Of a stretch of 64,000 bases of DNA, positions 31,101 through 38,843 are shown in pieces; the first letter of the stretch is position 1; each line of letters starts with the position of its first letter. Source of the DNA: Ereboglobus luteus (GTDB lineage Bacteria > Verrucomicrobiota > Verrucomicrobiia > Opitutales > Opitutaceae); the NCBI RefSeq assembly GCF_003096195.1, contig NZ_CP023004.1, forward strand, positions 1,592,501 through 1,656,500, in the 5' to 3' direction. The notes beneath the pieces are model-generated. The model was not told where the DNA came from. It ran no database searches and was given only the letters and a program-made list of their open reading frames with translations. Both the position numbers and the translations under genes were made by a program.

Positions 31101-32675
31101 CGTGGAGCCTTCGCGGAGCGATTGCTTGACCTTCGAGTTCATGAACACCGTGCAGCGCGTGCCGAGGTCGCAGGGATACTCGGCGGTGCAGGCGGAGGTG
31201 GCGAATTGCGCGGCGGTCTGGCCGAGGGTGTTGGCGAAACTTTCAATGAAGGAGCCGCAGCCGGAGGAGCAGGCTTCGTTGATGTCGAGGCGGACGATGG
31301 AGCTGTTCTCGATGAACGTGGCCTTCATGTCCTGCCCGCCGATGTCGAGGATGAAGGTGACTTCGGGGTTGAGTTTGTGCGCGGCGAGGTAGTGCGCGAT
31401 GGTCTCGACGAGGCCGCTGTCGAAATTGAAAGCGGCCTTGATGAGGTCTTCGCCGTAACCGGTGACGGCGGCGCGGGCCAGGCGGAGCGAGGCGCGTCCG
31501 GCGGCGATGGCGGCGTCGTTGAGCCCGGCGAGCCCCTTGGCGACGACGGCGAGCGGATCGCCGGCGTTTTTCTCGTAGAAGGTGTAGAGGACATTTTCGC
31601 GCGCGTCGGTGGCGACGATTTTTGTCGTCGTGGAACCGGAGTCGATGCCGAGGTAGATTTCTCCGTCCTCGGGCAGGTCGGCGAAGTTTGCGCGCGGGAG
31701 CGCGTAGCGTTGCTTTTCGATTTTCCAGGCTTCGTGCCCGGCGGTGCTGTCGAAGAGCACGCGGAGCGGCTGGCCGTTGAGGAGCGGGCGGCCGGAGCGC
31801 GTGGTGTTGGCGAAGCGCGCGAGGAGTTCGTCGATAGTGATTGCGAGGCGCGGGGTGTCGGTCGCGAGCGCGCAACCGAGCGCGGGGATGAGCGCGGCGG
31901 CATCGGGCACGACGCAATCGTCGTCGGTGAGGCCCATGACCTTGAGACACGCCTTGCGCAGCTCGGGGATGAACGCGAGCGGGCCGCCGCACAGGAGCGT
32001 GAGCGGCGCGATTTCGCGTCCACGGGCGAGCGAGGTGACGAGTTGCAGCGCGACGGCGTGAAACACGGACGCGGCGATGTCGGCCTTGGAGACGTTGCGA
32101 GCGAGAAGATTCTGGATGTCGGTCTTGGCAAACACGCCGCAGCGCGAGGCGATGGGATGCAGGGCGGTTGAGTTTTTGGCGAGTTCGTTGAGCTCCGAAA
32201 CCTCGCAGCCGAGGAGCGTGGCCACCTGGTCGATGAACGCGCCGGTGCCGCCGGCGCAGGAACCGTTCATGCGGATGTCGGGCGCGCGGCCGGGCGAGAA
32301 GAAAATCATCTTCGCGTCCTCGCCGCCGATGTCGACGAGCGTGCGGATGTCGGGATAACGGCGCTGGGCGACCTCGCCCGCGGCGACGACCTCCTGGATG
32401 AACGGGATGCGGTAGGTTTCCGAGAGGCCCATGCCCGCCGAGCCGGTGACGGTGAGCGAGACGGGCGCGTTGCCGATGCGCGTGTCGCGCGCCTGCGCGA
32501 AGGCCGCCCGCAACGCGGCGGGCACGTCGGCGTTGTGCCGGCGGTAATCGGTGAAGAGGATTTCGCCCGCGGAATCGGTGATGACGATTTTAAGCGTGGT
32601 CGAGCCGACGTCGAGGCCGGCGAAAAGCGATGGGGATGGTTTGTCTGCGGGTGCAACTGTGTTAGCCGTGCTCAT
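28152..32675 (-). CDS. Double-activase 2-hydroxyacyl-CoA dehydratase-type protein (BcrAD/BadFG + DUF2229)
   Basis: A 1507-residue cytoplasmic protein. Two ASKHA activase modules come first: residues ~15-270 (FAGLDVGSTTLKIVI, DIGGEDAKMIFF, SCAGGTGAFIDQVATLLG) and ~333-595 (YLGIDSGSTTTKIVATD, DIGGQDMKATF, ACSSGCGSFIESF). These ATPases bind a [4Fe-4S] cluster and deliver electrons at low potential. A Cys-rich CPGCENKC follows (~640), then DUF2229 (~715-930), then an HgdB-like region (~1090-1440, with ISQTGGQCRASNY). Linkers between modules encode heptanucleotide-derived NPKSQIPN segments. The whole-domain fusion matches known acyl-CoA dehydratase activase-related proteins of anaerobes, whose substrate is unknown. 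The TetR gene upstream (31 nt) is probably cotranscribed. Confidence 0.9.
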   Translation of the reverse strand: MSTANTVAPADKPSPSLFAGLDVGSTTLKIVITDSAGEILFTDYRRHNADVPAALRAAFAQARDTRIGNAPVSLTVTGSAGMGLSETYRIPFIQEVVAAGEVAQRRYPDIRTLVDIGGEDAKMIFFSPGRAPDIRMNGSCAGGTGAFIDQVATLLGCEVSELNELAKNSTALHPIASRCGVFAKTDIQNLLARNVSKADIAASVFHAVALQLVTSLARGREIAPLTLLCGGPLAFIPELRKACLKVMGLTDDDCVVPDAAALIPALGCALATDTPRLAITIDELLARFANTTRSGRPLLNGQPLRVLFDSTAGHEAWKIEKQRYALPRANFADLPEDGEIYLGIDSGSTTTKIVATDARENVLYTFYEKNAGDPLAVVAKGLAGLNDAAIAAGRASLRLARAAVTGYGEDLIKAAFNFDSGLVETIAHYLAAHKLNPEVTFILDIGGQDMKATFIENSSIVRLDINEACSSGCGSFIESFANTLGQTAAQFATSACTAEYPCDLGTRCTVFMNSKVKQSLREGSTLPDIAAGIAYSVVKNCLYKVLKLKNVDDLGAHIVVQGGTMRNHAVVRALEHLTGRDVAFADMPELMGAYGAAIHASRANPKSQVPNSKGSDFHPSPFTLLSSLAHPATSTTEESTCPGCENKCVVRKYTFANANTFFSGNKCEKIFTNRGADTRKGESIYSFKYSKLFGRTAPTSSEIPNPKSQIPKNSSGAPITIGIPRALNYYENYPFWHALLTHAGMKVTLSSRSTFDLYGKGVHTVMSDNICFPAKLVHGHIYDLIERKVDRILMPFVVYEEQEDKNAVNTYNCPIVTGYSDVIRSAINPEGKHGIPLDAPTLSFRDRKLLERACREYMTKTLGVAPRVFERAFAAALAAQTEHFRTLAEKARAIAARAAAENRITILLAGRPYHADPLIQHKVADMIAGFGVDVISEDLVRLDDDTDAGGPGSVRQWAYTNRILKSARWVAEAPSNVHFVQLTSFGCGPDAFIIDEAGDILRRNGKSHTILKIDDISNLGSLRLRIRSLVESLAYRGRAEPCECNGACDETNSDSASTFVRVQPSEKNRISLAPASTTSNSAATATTPLTTPIFTEADRHRTILLPFFSEVYSPFIPMLLGHMGYKCEVMPPSDAASIDFGLKYANNEVCYPATLVVGDIVRALNSGKYKPDEIAIGISQTGGQCRASNYIALIKKAMIATGHGNIPVVSLGTSSGAVSNTQPGFKLKLLGNLSEIIGSVFYADRISQMYYASVPREREPGSAARLRDEYIQAAIARVAVRDTKALYRLLAEAAADFNAICDHDRRVPRIGIVGEIYVKYNSIGNKNVVQWLIDQGAEAVVPSVATFFLQEFPNHRTNIEQHLKHKPRIPFLDTAAFALIRRVEKKFDRAASSFAYFHPSHNPYEQAKSASRVLNIASQYGEGWLIPAELAGFAERGVMNAVSLQPFGCIANHLVSKGIEKRIRDLYPDMSLLFLDLDSGASEANMMNRLHFMLQNARNQVEQAAAV
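30544..30571. repeat. Heptanucleotide tandem repeat (GGGATTT x4)
   Basis: Four perfect copies of GGGATTT inside the coding sequence at 28152-32675. On the coding strand they give the NPKSQIPNP-type linker near residue 705. In frame because the surrounding sequence compensates for 28 nt. Confidence 0.85.
30803..30830. repeat. Heptanucleotide tandem repeat (GAAGGGT-like)
   Basis: Units GAAGAGT, GAAGGGT, GAAGGGT and GAAAATC in tandem, inside the activase coding sequence. They encode the HPSPFTLLS-type linker segment. A different heptamer from that at 30544 but the same period. Confidence 0.75.
30841..30868. repeat. Heptanucleotide tandem repeat (GGATTTG-like)
   Basis: Units GAATTTG, GAACTTG, GGATTTG and GGATTTG, inside the same coding sequence, ten bases after the array at 30803-30830. 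They encode the NPKSQVPNSKG linker near residue 608. Confidence 0.8.
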
Positions 32676-32706
32676 GGCTTGGATACAGATGTGGTTGTTT
32701 TGGGGA

Positions 32707-33420
32707 TTAGGCGGCGGCGCGGGCGACCTTGCGTCCGGAAACTCCGGCCTTTGTTTTTTTGCGCGCGGGTTTGCTTTTTGCGGAGGAAGACGCCGGTGCG
32801 GATGCGACCGCGGCGCGCTTCATCGACGCAAACAGGGTTTGCATCATTGAAACGATGTAGGGCTTGCGCTCCATCATGAACGCGCGGAAGGCGTCGGGGT
32901 TGTTGTCGAAGAAAACCTCGTCGAGCGCGGGCTTGGCGAGGAAGGGGAAAATGAGCATTCCGTAGAGGCTCGTGAAAATGTGCGCGAGCGCGACGTCGGT
33001 GTCGCCCTCGATGCAGAGCTCCTTGCCGATTTGGGCCTTGAGGCGCGAGATTTCGCCGAACTCGCCGCGCTTGTCGCGGAAGAGCTGCACGAGCACGCGC
33101 GGGTCGCGCTGGATTTCCATCACCATGAAATGCGGCAGGAGCGGGTCCTCGAGCAGGAGCGCGAGGTAGCCGTCCACGAGCAGGCCGGCTTTATCGATAA
33201 GCGGGATGTCGAGCTCGATGAGCATGGCGACCTTGGGGATGAACTCGCCGACGGCGCTGTCGAGGATGGCGCGGAAAAGGGTGTCCTTGTTGCGGTAGTA
33301 ATAGTGCAGGAGCGTGCGCGAGATTTTCGCCTCGGCGGCGATATCCTGCATGGTGGTGGCGCCGAGTCCCTTGCGGAGAAAAACGGTCTTTGCGGCGTGA
33401 AGTATGGTCTGTTCGGTCAT
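32707..33420 (-). CDS. TetR/AcrR-family transcriptional regulator
   Basis: A 237-residue repressor-type protein. ATG 33420 was chosen because the palindrome upstream would otherwise lie inside the coding sequence; a longer frame reaches 33474. The N-terminal HTH is typical: AAKTVFLRKGLGATTMQDIA and ISRTLLHYYYRNKDTLF (~10-55). The rest is a ligand-binding helical domain, with a Lys/Ala-rich tail from ~215. It lies 31 nt before the activase gene on the same strand, so it probably controls itself and that gene in response to an acyl-CoA or similar effector (inference). Confidence 0.92.
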   Translation of the reverse strand: MTEQTILHAAKTVFLRKGLGATTMQDIAAEAKISRTLLHYYYRNKDTLFRAILDSAVGEFIPKVAMLIELDIPLIDKAGLLVDGYLALLLEDPLLPHFMVMEIQRDPRVLVQLFRDKRGEFGEISRLKAQIGKELCIEGDTDVALAHIFTSLYGMLIFPFLAKPALDEVFFDNNPDAFRAFMMERKPYIVSMMQTLFASMKRAAVASAPASSSAKSKPARKKTKAGVSGRKVARAAA

Positions 33421-33457
33421 CCGGTGCTTTTGTAAAGAGGTGGCGAAGGAGACGCAT

Positions 33458-33488
33458 TTTGACAGATGTGTCAAACACGTTTGTCAAA
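33458..33488. promoter_or_regulatory. Palindromic operator-like site upstream of tetR
   Basis: TTTGACAGATGTGTCAAA (33458-33475) is a perfect palindrome with a 4-nt spacer, overlapped by CAAACACGTTTG (33472-33483), followed by TCAAA. Overlapping palindromes of this size 38 nt before the TetR start fit a dimeric repressor site. It may also serve the divergent region towards the glycosylase gene, which is convergent here and ends at 33522. Confidence 0.6.
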
Positions 33489-33521
33489 CAAATCTTGCAG
33501 GCAAAAAACGCGCCTTTTGGC

Positions 33522-34097
33522 TCACTTTTCGGGCTTATTGCCCTTGAGGACGAACCGCCACGGCTTGGCCGACCAGACGGGACCGGCGTAGTCGATGCCG
33601 ATGCGCGGAGTGATGAGTATTTGTTTTTTGGGCACGCCCGGCGCGTCCTCGATCCAGAGGCCGCCGGCGGGATCGCAGGCGCTGGCACCGTTGAGCGCGC
33701 GGTTGATTTTGAGCGCCTTGGTCAGGCGCCCGGGGCCGGTGACTCCGCCCGCGGCGCGGATGAGAATTGCGCTCGGAAAATCTTCGGGGCCGGTCACGAG
33801 GTTGAGCATTTCGTGCACGCCGTAGCAGAGATAAACATACCAGACGCCGCCGGCGCGATACATGACATCGGTGCGCGCGGTGCGGCCTTTCGATGCGTGG
33901 CAGGCGAGGTCGGTTTCGCCGTGGTAGGCCTCGGTCTCGGTGATGATGGCGCGTTGAGTTTCGCCGCCGGGCAGGCGACGGGCGAGTGTTTTGCCAATGA
34001 GGCGGCGGGCTAGGGCGACGGTGTTTTTGCAACGCAATGCCTCGGGAGACATCACGTTGCCTGTCCGGTTTGGTTTCGCTTTGATTAATTTGCCCAT
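33522..34097 (-). CDS. DNA-3-methyladenine glycosylase (AAG/MPG family)
   Basis: A 191-residue base-excision repair enzyme that removes alkylated purines such as 3-methyladenine and hypoxanthine from DNA. Family motifs are visible: ITETEAYHGETDLACHAS (with the catalytic Glu and the following Tyr), RTDVMYRAGGVWYVYLCYG, VHEMLNLVTGPEDFP, AILIRAAGG and GPGRLTKALKI. The length fits bacterial members (about 190-210). It starts at ATG 34097. An N-terminal basic leader (MGKLIKAKPNRTG) may be optional, as ATG 34052 (MSPEALRCKN) is in frame too. It ends close to the tetR promoter region. Confidence 0.94.
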   Translation of the reverse strand: MGKLIKAKPNRTGNVMSPEALRCKNTVALARRLIGKTLARRLPGGETQRAIITETEAYHGETDLACHASKGRTARTDVMYRAGGVWYVYLCYGVHEMLNLVTGPEDFPSAILIRAAGGVTGPGRLTKALKINRALNGASACDPAGGLWIEDAPGVPKKQILITPRIGIDYAGPVWSAKPWRFVLKGNKPEK

Positions 34098-34261
34098 GCG
34101 CGTTCAGTCCACTGATTCAGTCACATTTTTGCGTCAACGCATCCTTCATGTCAAAACGCGCCCGTGTTTCAACACCGACGCGATGCCCGGGCTTGGCTTC
34201 CTCGTGAAGCATGTCTTGTATTGCCCGCAAAAATCGGCGTCGCGCCGCGCAATAATTCCCA

Positions 34262-35200
34262 ATGATCATCACGCTTACCGGAAACCTCCTTGCTGAACGC
34301 ACTTTTGAATTTGCCTCGTGGCAACCGGGCGGAACGCAGCGTGCCACGGCGGAGTCGTTTCAGGTCGGAGGGAAGGGCATCAATGTCTCGAAAATGCTCG
34401 CGAACCTCGGCGCGCCCACGCTCGCAGTCTGTTTCGCCGGAGGCGAAACGGGCGATGAATGTCTGTGCTGGCTGGAGGCGCGCGGCCTTCCGCATCATGC
34501 GTTTCGCGCGGGCGCTCCGACGCGCAGCGGCACGGTGGTGCGCGCGCCCGATCGCGCCGAGACGACTTTTCTCGGCGTCGATGTCGAACCCGGCGAGGCC
34601 GCGTTTTCCGAATGCGCCGCGTGGCTCGACGCGCAACCGCCCTCGCACTCGCTCGCCATTTGCGGCAGTTTTCCCGGTTTGCTCGCGCCCGCGGGCGCGC
34701 TTTTGCGCGAGGCGATTGTCCGGCGCGTTGCGCACGGCAATGTCTTTGTCGATACCTACGGCCTGCCGCTCGCGTGGCTCGTCAATGAGCCGGTCGCGCT
34801 CGTGAAAATCAATCGCAACGAATTCGACCAGCTATGCGCCTCCGTGAAAAACCCGGAGCTGGCGCGCGCGCTTTCTCCGTCCAACCCGATGCCTGACCGG
34901 CTTGCCGCCGCGTGCCGCAACTGGCCCGTTCGCGCCTGGGTGATTACCGACGGACCCGGTCCGGTGTGGCATGCCGGCGCCCCGGCGGACGGGCGCGTCC
35001 CCGTCCCCGTTTCGCACCAACCGCCGGCAATCCGCGAAGTTTCGGCGACCGGTTCCGGCGACGTGCTCTTTGCCGTGTTGCTGCATAATCTCAAAAACCG
35101 TCATTTTTCACTCGCAGACGCGGTTGCAAACGCCATACCTTACGCCTCGGCCAACGCCTCAACCTCAACCCTTGCAGAGATAAACGAAAAACAGGACTGA
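34262..35200 (+). CDS. PfkB-family sugar kinase (1-phosphofructokinase-like)
   Basis: A 312-residue ribokinase-fold kinase. The first signature is SFQVGGKGINVSKMLANLG (~33-51), the form usual in hexose-phosphate kinases such as 1-phosphofructokinase. FVDTYGLPLAW and LVKINRNEFDQL follow, and the catalytic motif is SATGSGDVLFAVLLH (the family's GAGD has Ser here). It lacks the full C-terminal NNP repeat region of longer family members but is otherwise complete. The substrate could be a sugar phosphate or tagatose-type compound; it cannot be settled from sequence. No operon partner: the downstream gene starts 89 nt later. Confidence 0.85.
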   Translation: MIITLTGNLLAERTFEFASWQPGGTQRATAESFQVGGKGINVSKMLANLGAPTLAVCFAGGETGDECLCWLEARGLPHHAFRAGAPTRSGTVVRAPDRAETTFLGVDVEPGEAAFSECAAWLDAQPPSHSLAICGSFPGLLAPAGALLREAIVRRVAHGNVFVDTYGLPLAWLVNEPVALVKINRNEFDQLCASVKNPELARALSPSNPMPDRLAAACRNWPVRAWVITDGPGPVWHAGAPADGRVPVPVSHQPPAIREVSATGSGDVLFAVLLHNLKNRHFSLADAVANAIPYASANASTSTLAEINEKQD

Positions 35201-35289
35201 ACCAACCGCCGACTTTCTGGTCTGACACAAAACCCGGGCAAACTTTAAATTCTCACCAACAACCAACACTCAACCGTTAAAAAACAGCC

Positions 35290-35955
35290 ATGAACAAAGC
35301 CGTAATCGCAGCCGTCATCATCATCGCCCTGCTTGTCGGAGGCTACTTTGGTTACCAAAGCCATCAGACAAAAAAGGAGAAAGCACTTATTGAACAACGC
35401 ATCGCGGACGAACAGGCCGCCCATGAGCGCGCCCTCGCCGAGGCCAAGAAAAACGCGGAAGCCGCCGCCGAGGCCGCCCGTCTCAACGACCTCAAGGCCA
35501 AGCAGGAAGCCGAGGCCGCCCAGCGTGAAATCGCCCGCCTGCGCGCCGAACAGGCCGCCGCCGAGGCCGCCCGCCGCAACGCCGAGGAGCAAGTCCGCCT
35601 TGCCGCCGCCGAGCGCGCCCGCCTTGCCAAGGAAAAGGAGCAGGCCATCGGTGAAGCCCGCCGCATTGCCGAGCAGCGTGAGAGGGAAGCCGCCGCCGCC
35701 GAGGCCGCCCGCAAGGCCACCCTCGAAAAGCTTGCTGCCGCCGAGGCCGCTCAGCGCGCCGCCGCCGACCGCGAGGCCGCCCGTCTCGCCGCGCTTCAGG
35801 CGCAGCAGGCCGTCGAGCGCGAACAGGCCCAAACCGTGGTCGCCAAGACCCGGGCCGAATACGAGGATCGCGCCGTTTACAACACCGACTACAAGCGCCG
35901 TTCGCACTACAACCTCAGCGTTGAAATGAAAAACGCCGAGGGGGAAGGCCAATAA
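35290..35955 (+). CDS. Single-pass membrane coiled-coil protein
   Basis: A 221-residue protein with an N-terminal membrane helix (AVIAAVIIIALLVGGYFGYQ, ~4-23) and then an Ala/Glu/Arg-rich coiled coil to about residue 195, composed of repeated AEAARxxx and AAAERxR units. A short non-helical tail (YNTDYKRRSHYNLSVEMKN) closes it. It resembles the three small proteins at 61684-63347 in layout: short N-terminal anchor, long charged coiled coil. It may tether a periplasmic filament or spacer. A strong hairpin follows its stop. Confidence 0.8.
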   Translation: MNKAVIAAVIIIALLVGGYFGYQSHQTKKEKALIEQRIADEQAAHERALAEAKKNAEAAAEAARLNDLKAKQEAEAAQREIARLRAEQAAAEAARRNAEEQVRLAAAERARLAKEKEQAIGEARRIAEQREREAAAAEAARKATLEKLAAAEAAQRAAADREAARLAALQAQQAVEREQAQTVVAKTRAEYEDRAVYNTDYKRRSHYNLSVEMKNAEGEGQ

Positions 35956-36006
35956 ACCGCAAACGCGACCGGTGTTGAACCCGGCAGGGGCTCAAAAATT
36001 GCCCGA

Positions 36007-36049
36007 AAAGCCGCCGCGCGCCCCGCAAAAAGGGGTTCGGGCGGCTTTT
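36007..36049. terminator. Hairpin terminator (bidirectional shape)
   Basis: AAAAGCCGCC (36007-36016) pairs with GGCGGCTTTT (36040-36049), with a smaller inner stem (CCCC/GGGG) in the loop. A T-run follows on the plus strand (TTTTCTGATGTTTTT). It ends the coiled-coil gene and isolates the rplU promoter. Confidence 0.8.
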
Positions 36050-36072
36050 CTGATGTTTTTGGCAAATAATCC

Positions 36073-36100
36073 TTGCTACCGTTTGCGTCGGGCTTCTTAT
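36073..36100 (+). promoter_or_regulatory. Putative promoter of rplU-rpmA
   Basis: TTGCTA at 36073-36078 and TCTTAT at 36095-36100, 16 nt apart, fit a sigma70-type promoter. Transcription would start about 36107, leaving a ~14-nt leader before the rplU ATG (36120). Confidence 0.45.
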
Positions 36101-36119
36101 TCCGACCTTTTATTTTCAC

Positions 36120-36434
36120 ATGAAAGCCATTATTAAAACGCAAGGACAGCAGTTCGCCGTGAGCGAAGGCGACATCCTCGTCGTCAACCGCTATCCCAAG
36201 ACAGAAGCCGGTAACACGGTTGAGATCAAAGAGGTGCTCTCCGTCGGCGAAGGCGATTCTTTCCGCGTTGGCACGCCCCTCATCGAAGGCGCAACCGTCA
36301 CCGCCAAAATCCTTGAAAACAAGCGCGGCGATAAAATCGTCGTCTTCAAGAAAAAGAAACGCAAGGGCATGGAGCGCAAACAAGGCCACCGCCAGGAACT
36401 CTCCGTGATCAAAATCGAATCAATCAAAGCATAA
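36120..36434 (+). CDS. rplU: 50S ribosomal protein L21
   Basis: A 104-residue protein of the large ribosomal subunit. It begins [18 protein letters not shown] and ends [15 protein letters not shown] plus the ESIKA tail, the classical L21 pattern (ubiquitous GxQYKVxEGD and the C-terminal KRRKxxxRxxGHRQ). Length normal. It lies 9 nt upstream of rpmA, in the usual L21-L27 operon order. Confidence 0.98.
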   Translation: MKAIIKTQGQQFAVSEGDILVVNRYPKTEAGNTVEIKEVLSVGEGDSFRVGTPLIEGATVTAKILENKRGDKIVVFKKKKRKGMERKQGHRQELSVIKIESIKA

Positions 36435-36443
36435 GGAACAGTC

Positions 36444-36683
36444 ATGGCGCACAAAAAAGGTCAGGGAACATCCTCCAACGGACGCGAGAGCCATTCGAAA
36501 CGACTCGGCGTGAAGAAATTCGGCGGCGAGTCCGTCATTGCCGGAAACATCATCGTCCGGCAGCGCGGCACCAAGCTCCACGCCGGCCGCAATGTCGGCA
36601 CCGGTCGCGACTGGACGCTCTTCGCCCTCAAGGACGGCAAGGTCGTTTACGACAAGCCGCACCGCAAGGTCTCCGTCGAATAA
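36444..36683 (+). CDS. rpmA: 50S ribosomal protein L27
   Basis: A 79-residue ribosomal protein. It begins [20 protein letters not shown], the strongly conserved start of L27, and continues [21 protein letters not shown] and [11 protein letters not shown]. There is no N-terminal cleaved extension of the Firmicutes type. Its position after rplU supports the call. Confidence 0.98.
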   Translation: MAHKKGQGTSSNGRESHSKRLGVKKFGGESVIAGNIIVRQRGTKLHAGRNVGTGRDWTLFALKDGKVVYDKPHRKVSVE

Positions 36684-36729
36684 GACGCGAACACGAAACG
36701 TCTGCGCAACACGCGCAACCCATTTCAAA

Positions 36730-36754
36730 CGCAGCCCTCGGGCTGCGTTTTTTT
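36730..36754 (+). terminator. Rho-independent terminator of rplU-rpmA
   Basis: CGCAGCCC (36730-36737) pairs with GGGCTGCG (36740-36747) across a 2-base apex (in practice a slightly wider loop), followed by seven T at 36748-36754. Confidence 0.92.
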
Positions 36755-36787
36755 GTTTTGGCGGGGTCGGCTCGCCGGGCTTGCGGG

Positions 36788-36829
36788 TAGGGCGGTTTCG
36801 CCGTTTCGAGCGATAACGACAGTCCGCCA
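36788..36829. repeat. Dispersed intergenic repeat GTAGGGCGGTTTCGCC + GTTTCGAGCG...
   Basis: Two modules recur elsewhere. GTAGGGCGGTTTCGCC (36788-36803) recurs at 38826-38841 after ligA. The GTTTCGAGCG...ACGACAGTCCGCCA module (36803-36829) is matched with a few changes at 6239-6265 after the FG-GAP gene. They lie in intergenic DNA. Confidence 0.6.
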
Positions 36830-36942
36830 ATTGCCGCGTTTTGTGTTTCCCGCACCCGGCACCCGCGATTCTTGGAGCGCTTGGCGAAACGACTCGACTT
36901 CGCGACAATCCTTTCCATTCTCGGGGACAACCCCGCTTCCCC

Positions 36943-38829
36943 ATGCAAATACCCCCGCTTCGTCTGCTTGCGTCCAAATTGTCGCTGCTGTTGTTTGTTT
37001 TCTTGCTCGCTCCGTTTGCTCCCGGTGCCGGCGATGACGCCACTCGCATCGAGCAACTTCGCGTCGAGATCGCGCGCCACGACGACCTTTATTACAAAGC
37101 TGCGGCGCCGGAAATTTCCGATACCGAATACGACGCGCTCAAACGCGAGCTGAGCGAACTTGAGACTGCCAATCCCGGGCTCGCTTCCAGGCAATCGCCC
37201 ACGCGCCGTGTCGCAGGCGACGGGCACGACAATTTTTTCAAACGCCGCTCGCACATCGCGCCCATGCTCAGCCTTGAAAACACCTATGATGAGAACGCCG
37301 TTCGCGCCTTCGACCGGAAAATCCGCAAGCAGCTCGCGTCCCCGCCCGCCGCGGTCGCCACGCTTCAATATGTCGTCGAACCAAAAATCGACGGCGCGGG
37401 CATCAACATCGTTTATGAAAACGGAAAACTAACCCAGGTAATCACGCGCGGCGACGGCGCGGAAGGGGACAACATCGTCGCCAATGTGCGGGCCGCCCGC
37501 GCGCTGCCCGAGCAGCTCGTTGACGACGGCAACGGCCTGCCCTCATTCATCGAAATACGCGGCGAAATCCACATGCCGCTCGCCGATTTCAACCGCATCA
37601 ACGCGCAACGCGCCGCCGAGGGTCGCCCGCTTTATGCCAACGCGCGCAATCTCGCCGCCGGAAGCATGAAGCTGCACGATCCCGCCGAGGTGGCGCGACG
37701 CGGTTTGCGTGTTTTTGTCTTTGGCATCGGCGCGTGCGAACCCGGCACCGAGATGCGCAAGCCCATTGCCAGCCAAGGCGAATTGCACGCGCGTTTTCGC
37801 GCGTGGGGTTTGCCCGTTATGGAAAAAACATGGGTTGCCGACTCCCCCGAAAAACTGCTCGCGGCAATTAACGAGCTTTCCGCCATGCGTCCGCAACTCG
37901 CGTATCTGATCGACGGCGCGGTCATCAAGGTTGACAGCTTTGCGGCGCAAAACCGGCTAGGCTCGGGCTCCACCGCGCCAAATTGGGCGATCGCTTACAA
38001 ATACTCGCCGCGCAGCGCCGAGACGCGCGTGCGCGCCATCACGCTCCAAGTCGGACGCACCGGCGCGATCACTCCCGTCGCGGAGCTGGAGCCCGTGATG
38101 CTCGCGGGCACAAAAATCACGCGCGCCTCTCTCCACAATCCGCGCGAAATGGTGCGCAAGGGCATCGGCGTTGGCGACATTGTGGTGATCGAGAAGGCGG
38201 GCGAAATCATCCCCGAGATTGTGCGCGTGAAAACCGAGGCGCGCTCGCCGGAGAATCCTGTCGCGCCGTTTTCGTTTCCAAAAAATTGCCCCGAATGCGG
38301 CACGCCTCTTGTCGGTTCGGGCGACGCCGGTGATGAAATTGCGAACCGCTGTCCCAACACACAGTGCGCCGGGCAGGTGAAGCGCCGCATTGCGCATTTT
38401 GCGTCCAAGCAATGCGTCAACATCAGCGGACTTGGCGAGGCGACGATTGGGAAACTTGTGGACGGCGGTCTCGTGCGCGACGCCGCCGACCTTTACGAAT
38501 TGGAGGCGGCGCAAATCGCAAAAATAATCAGAAGCGAAAAAAACGCCGCGCGTTTGCACGCCTCCATTGCCTCCAGCCGCCGCGCGGATTTGTGGCGAGT
38601 GATTGCCGGGCTCGGCATTCCCGACGCGGGCGCGGCAACGGCAAGGGCGCTCGTCAAAAAATACAATTCACTCGCGGCATTCATCGCGGCGGACGAGGCC
38701 TCGCTTGTTGCGATTTCCGGCGTCAATAAAAAGTCGGCCGCCAGCATCGCCGCATGGCTTGCCGACCCGGCCAACCGCGCGCTTGTCGAGCGACTCGACA
38801 AGCACGGACTCGGTTCGCGCAAACGGTAG
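36943..38829 (+). CDS. NAD-dependent DNA ligase with signal peptide, no BRCT
   Basis: A 628-residue NAD+-dependent ligase that seals nicks via a Lys-AMP intermediate. From ATG 36943 it begins with a hydrophobic stretch (LSLLLFVFLLAPFAPGAG) that looks like a signal peptide, which is unusual for a chromosomal ligase. Next come domain Ia (HDDLYYKAAAPEISDTEYDAL), the adenylation motif VEPKIDG with Lys at about residue 148, GDGAEGDNIVANVRA, the OB fold, a Cys4 zinc finger (CPECGTPLVGSG, then CPNTQCAG, ~447-475), and helix-hairpin-helix repeats. It ends without the BRCT domain of standard LigA (which is ~670 residues). The E. coli LigB protein also has a secretory-like N terminus and no BRCT. It may therefore be a second, exported ligase; no cytoplasmic LigA is in the window. 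Confidence 0.9.
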   Translation: MQIPPLRLLASKLSLLLFVFLLAPFAPGAGDDATRIEQLRVEIARHDDLYYKAAAPEISDTEYDALKRELSELETANPGLASRQSPTRRVAGDGHDNFFKRRSHIAPMLSLENTYDENAVRAFDRKIRKQLASPPAAVATLQYVVEPKIDGAGINIVYENGKLTQVITRGDGAEGDNIVANVRAARALPEQLVDDGNGLPSFIEIRGEIHMPLADFNRINAQRAAEGRPLYANARNLAAGSMKLHDPAEVARRGLRVFVFGIGACEPGTEMRKPIASQGELHARFRAWGLPVMEKTWVADSPEKLLAAINELSAMRPQLAYLIDGAVIKVDSFAAQNRLGSGSTAPNWAIAYKYSPRSAETRVRAITLQVGRTGAITPVAELEPVMLAGTKITRASLHNPREMVRKGIGVGDIVVIEKAGEIIPEIVRVKTEARSPENPVAPFSFPKNCPECGTPLVGSGDAGDEIANRCPNTQCAGQVKRRIAHFASKQCVNISGLGEATIGKLVDGGLVRDAADLYELEAAQIAKIIRSEKNAARLHASIASSRRADLWRVIAGLGIPDAGAATARALVKKYNSLAAFIAADEASLVAISGVNKKSAASIAAWLADPANRALVERLDKHGLGSRKR

Positions 38830-38843
38830 GGCGGTTTCGCCGA

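Noticed and set aside
31122-32171. Plus-strand frame antisense to the activase gene
   Set aside because: Val/Gly/Glu/Ala-biased mirror frame without motifs.
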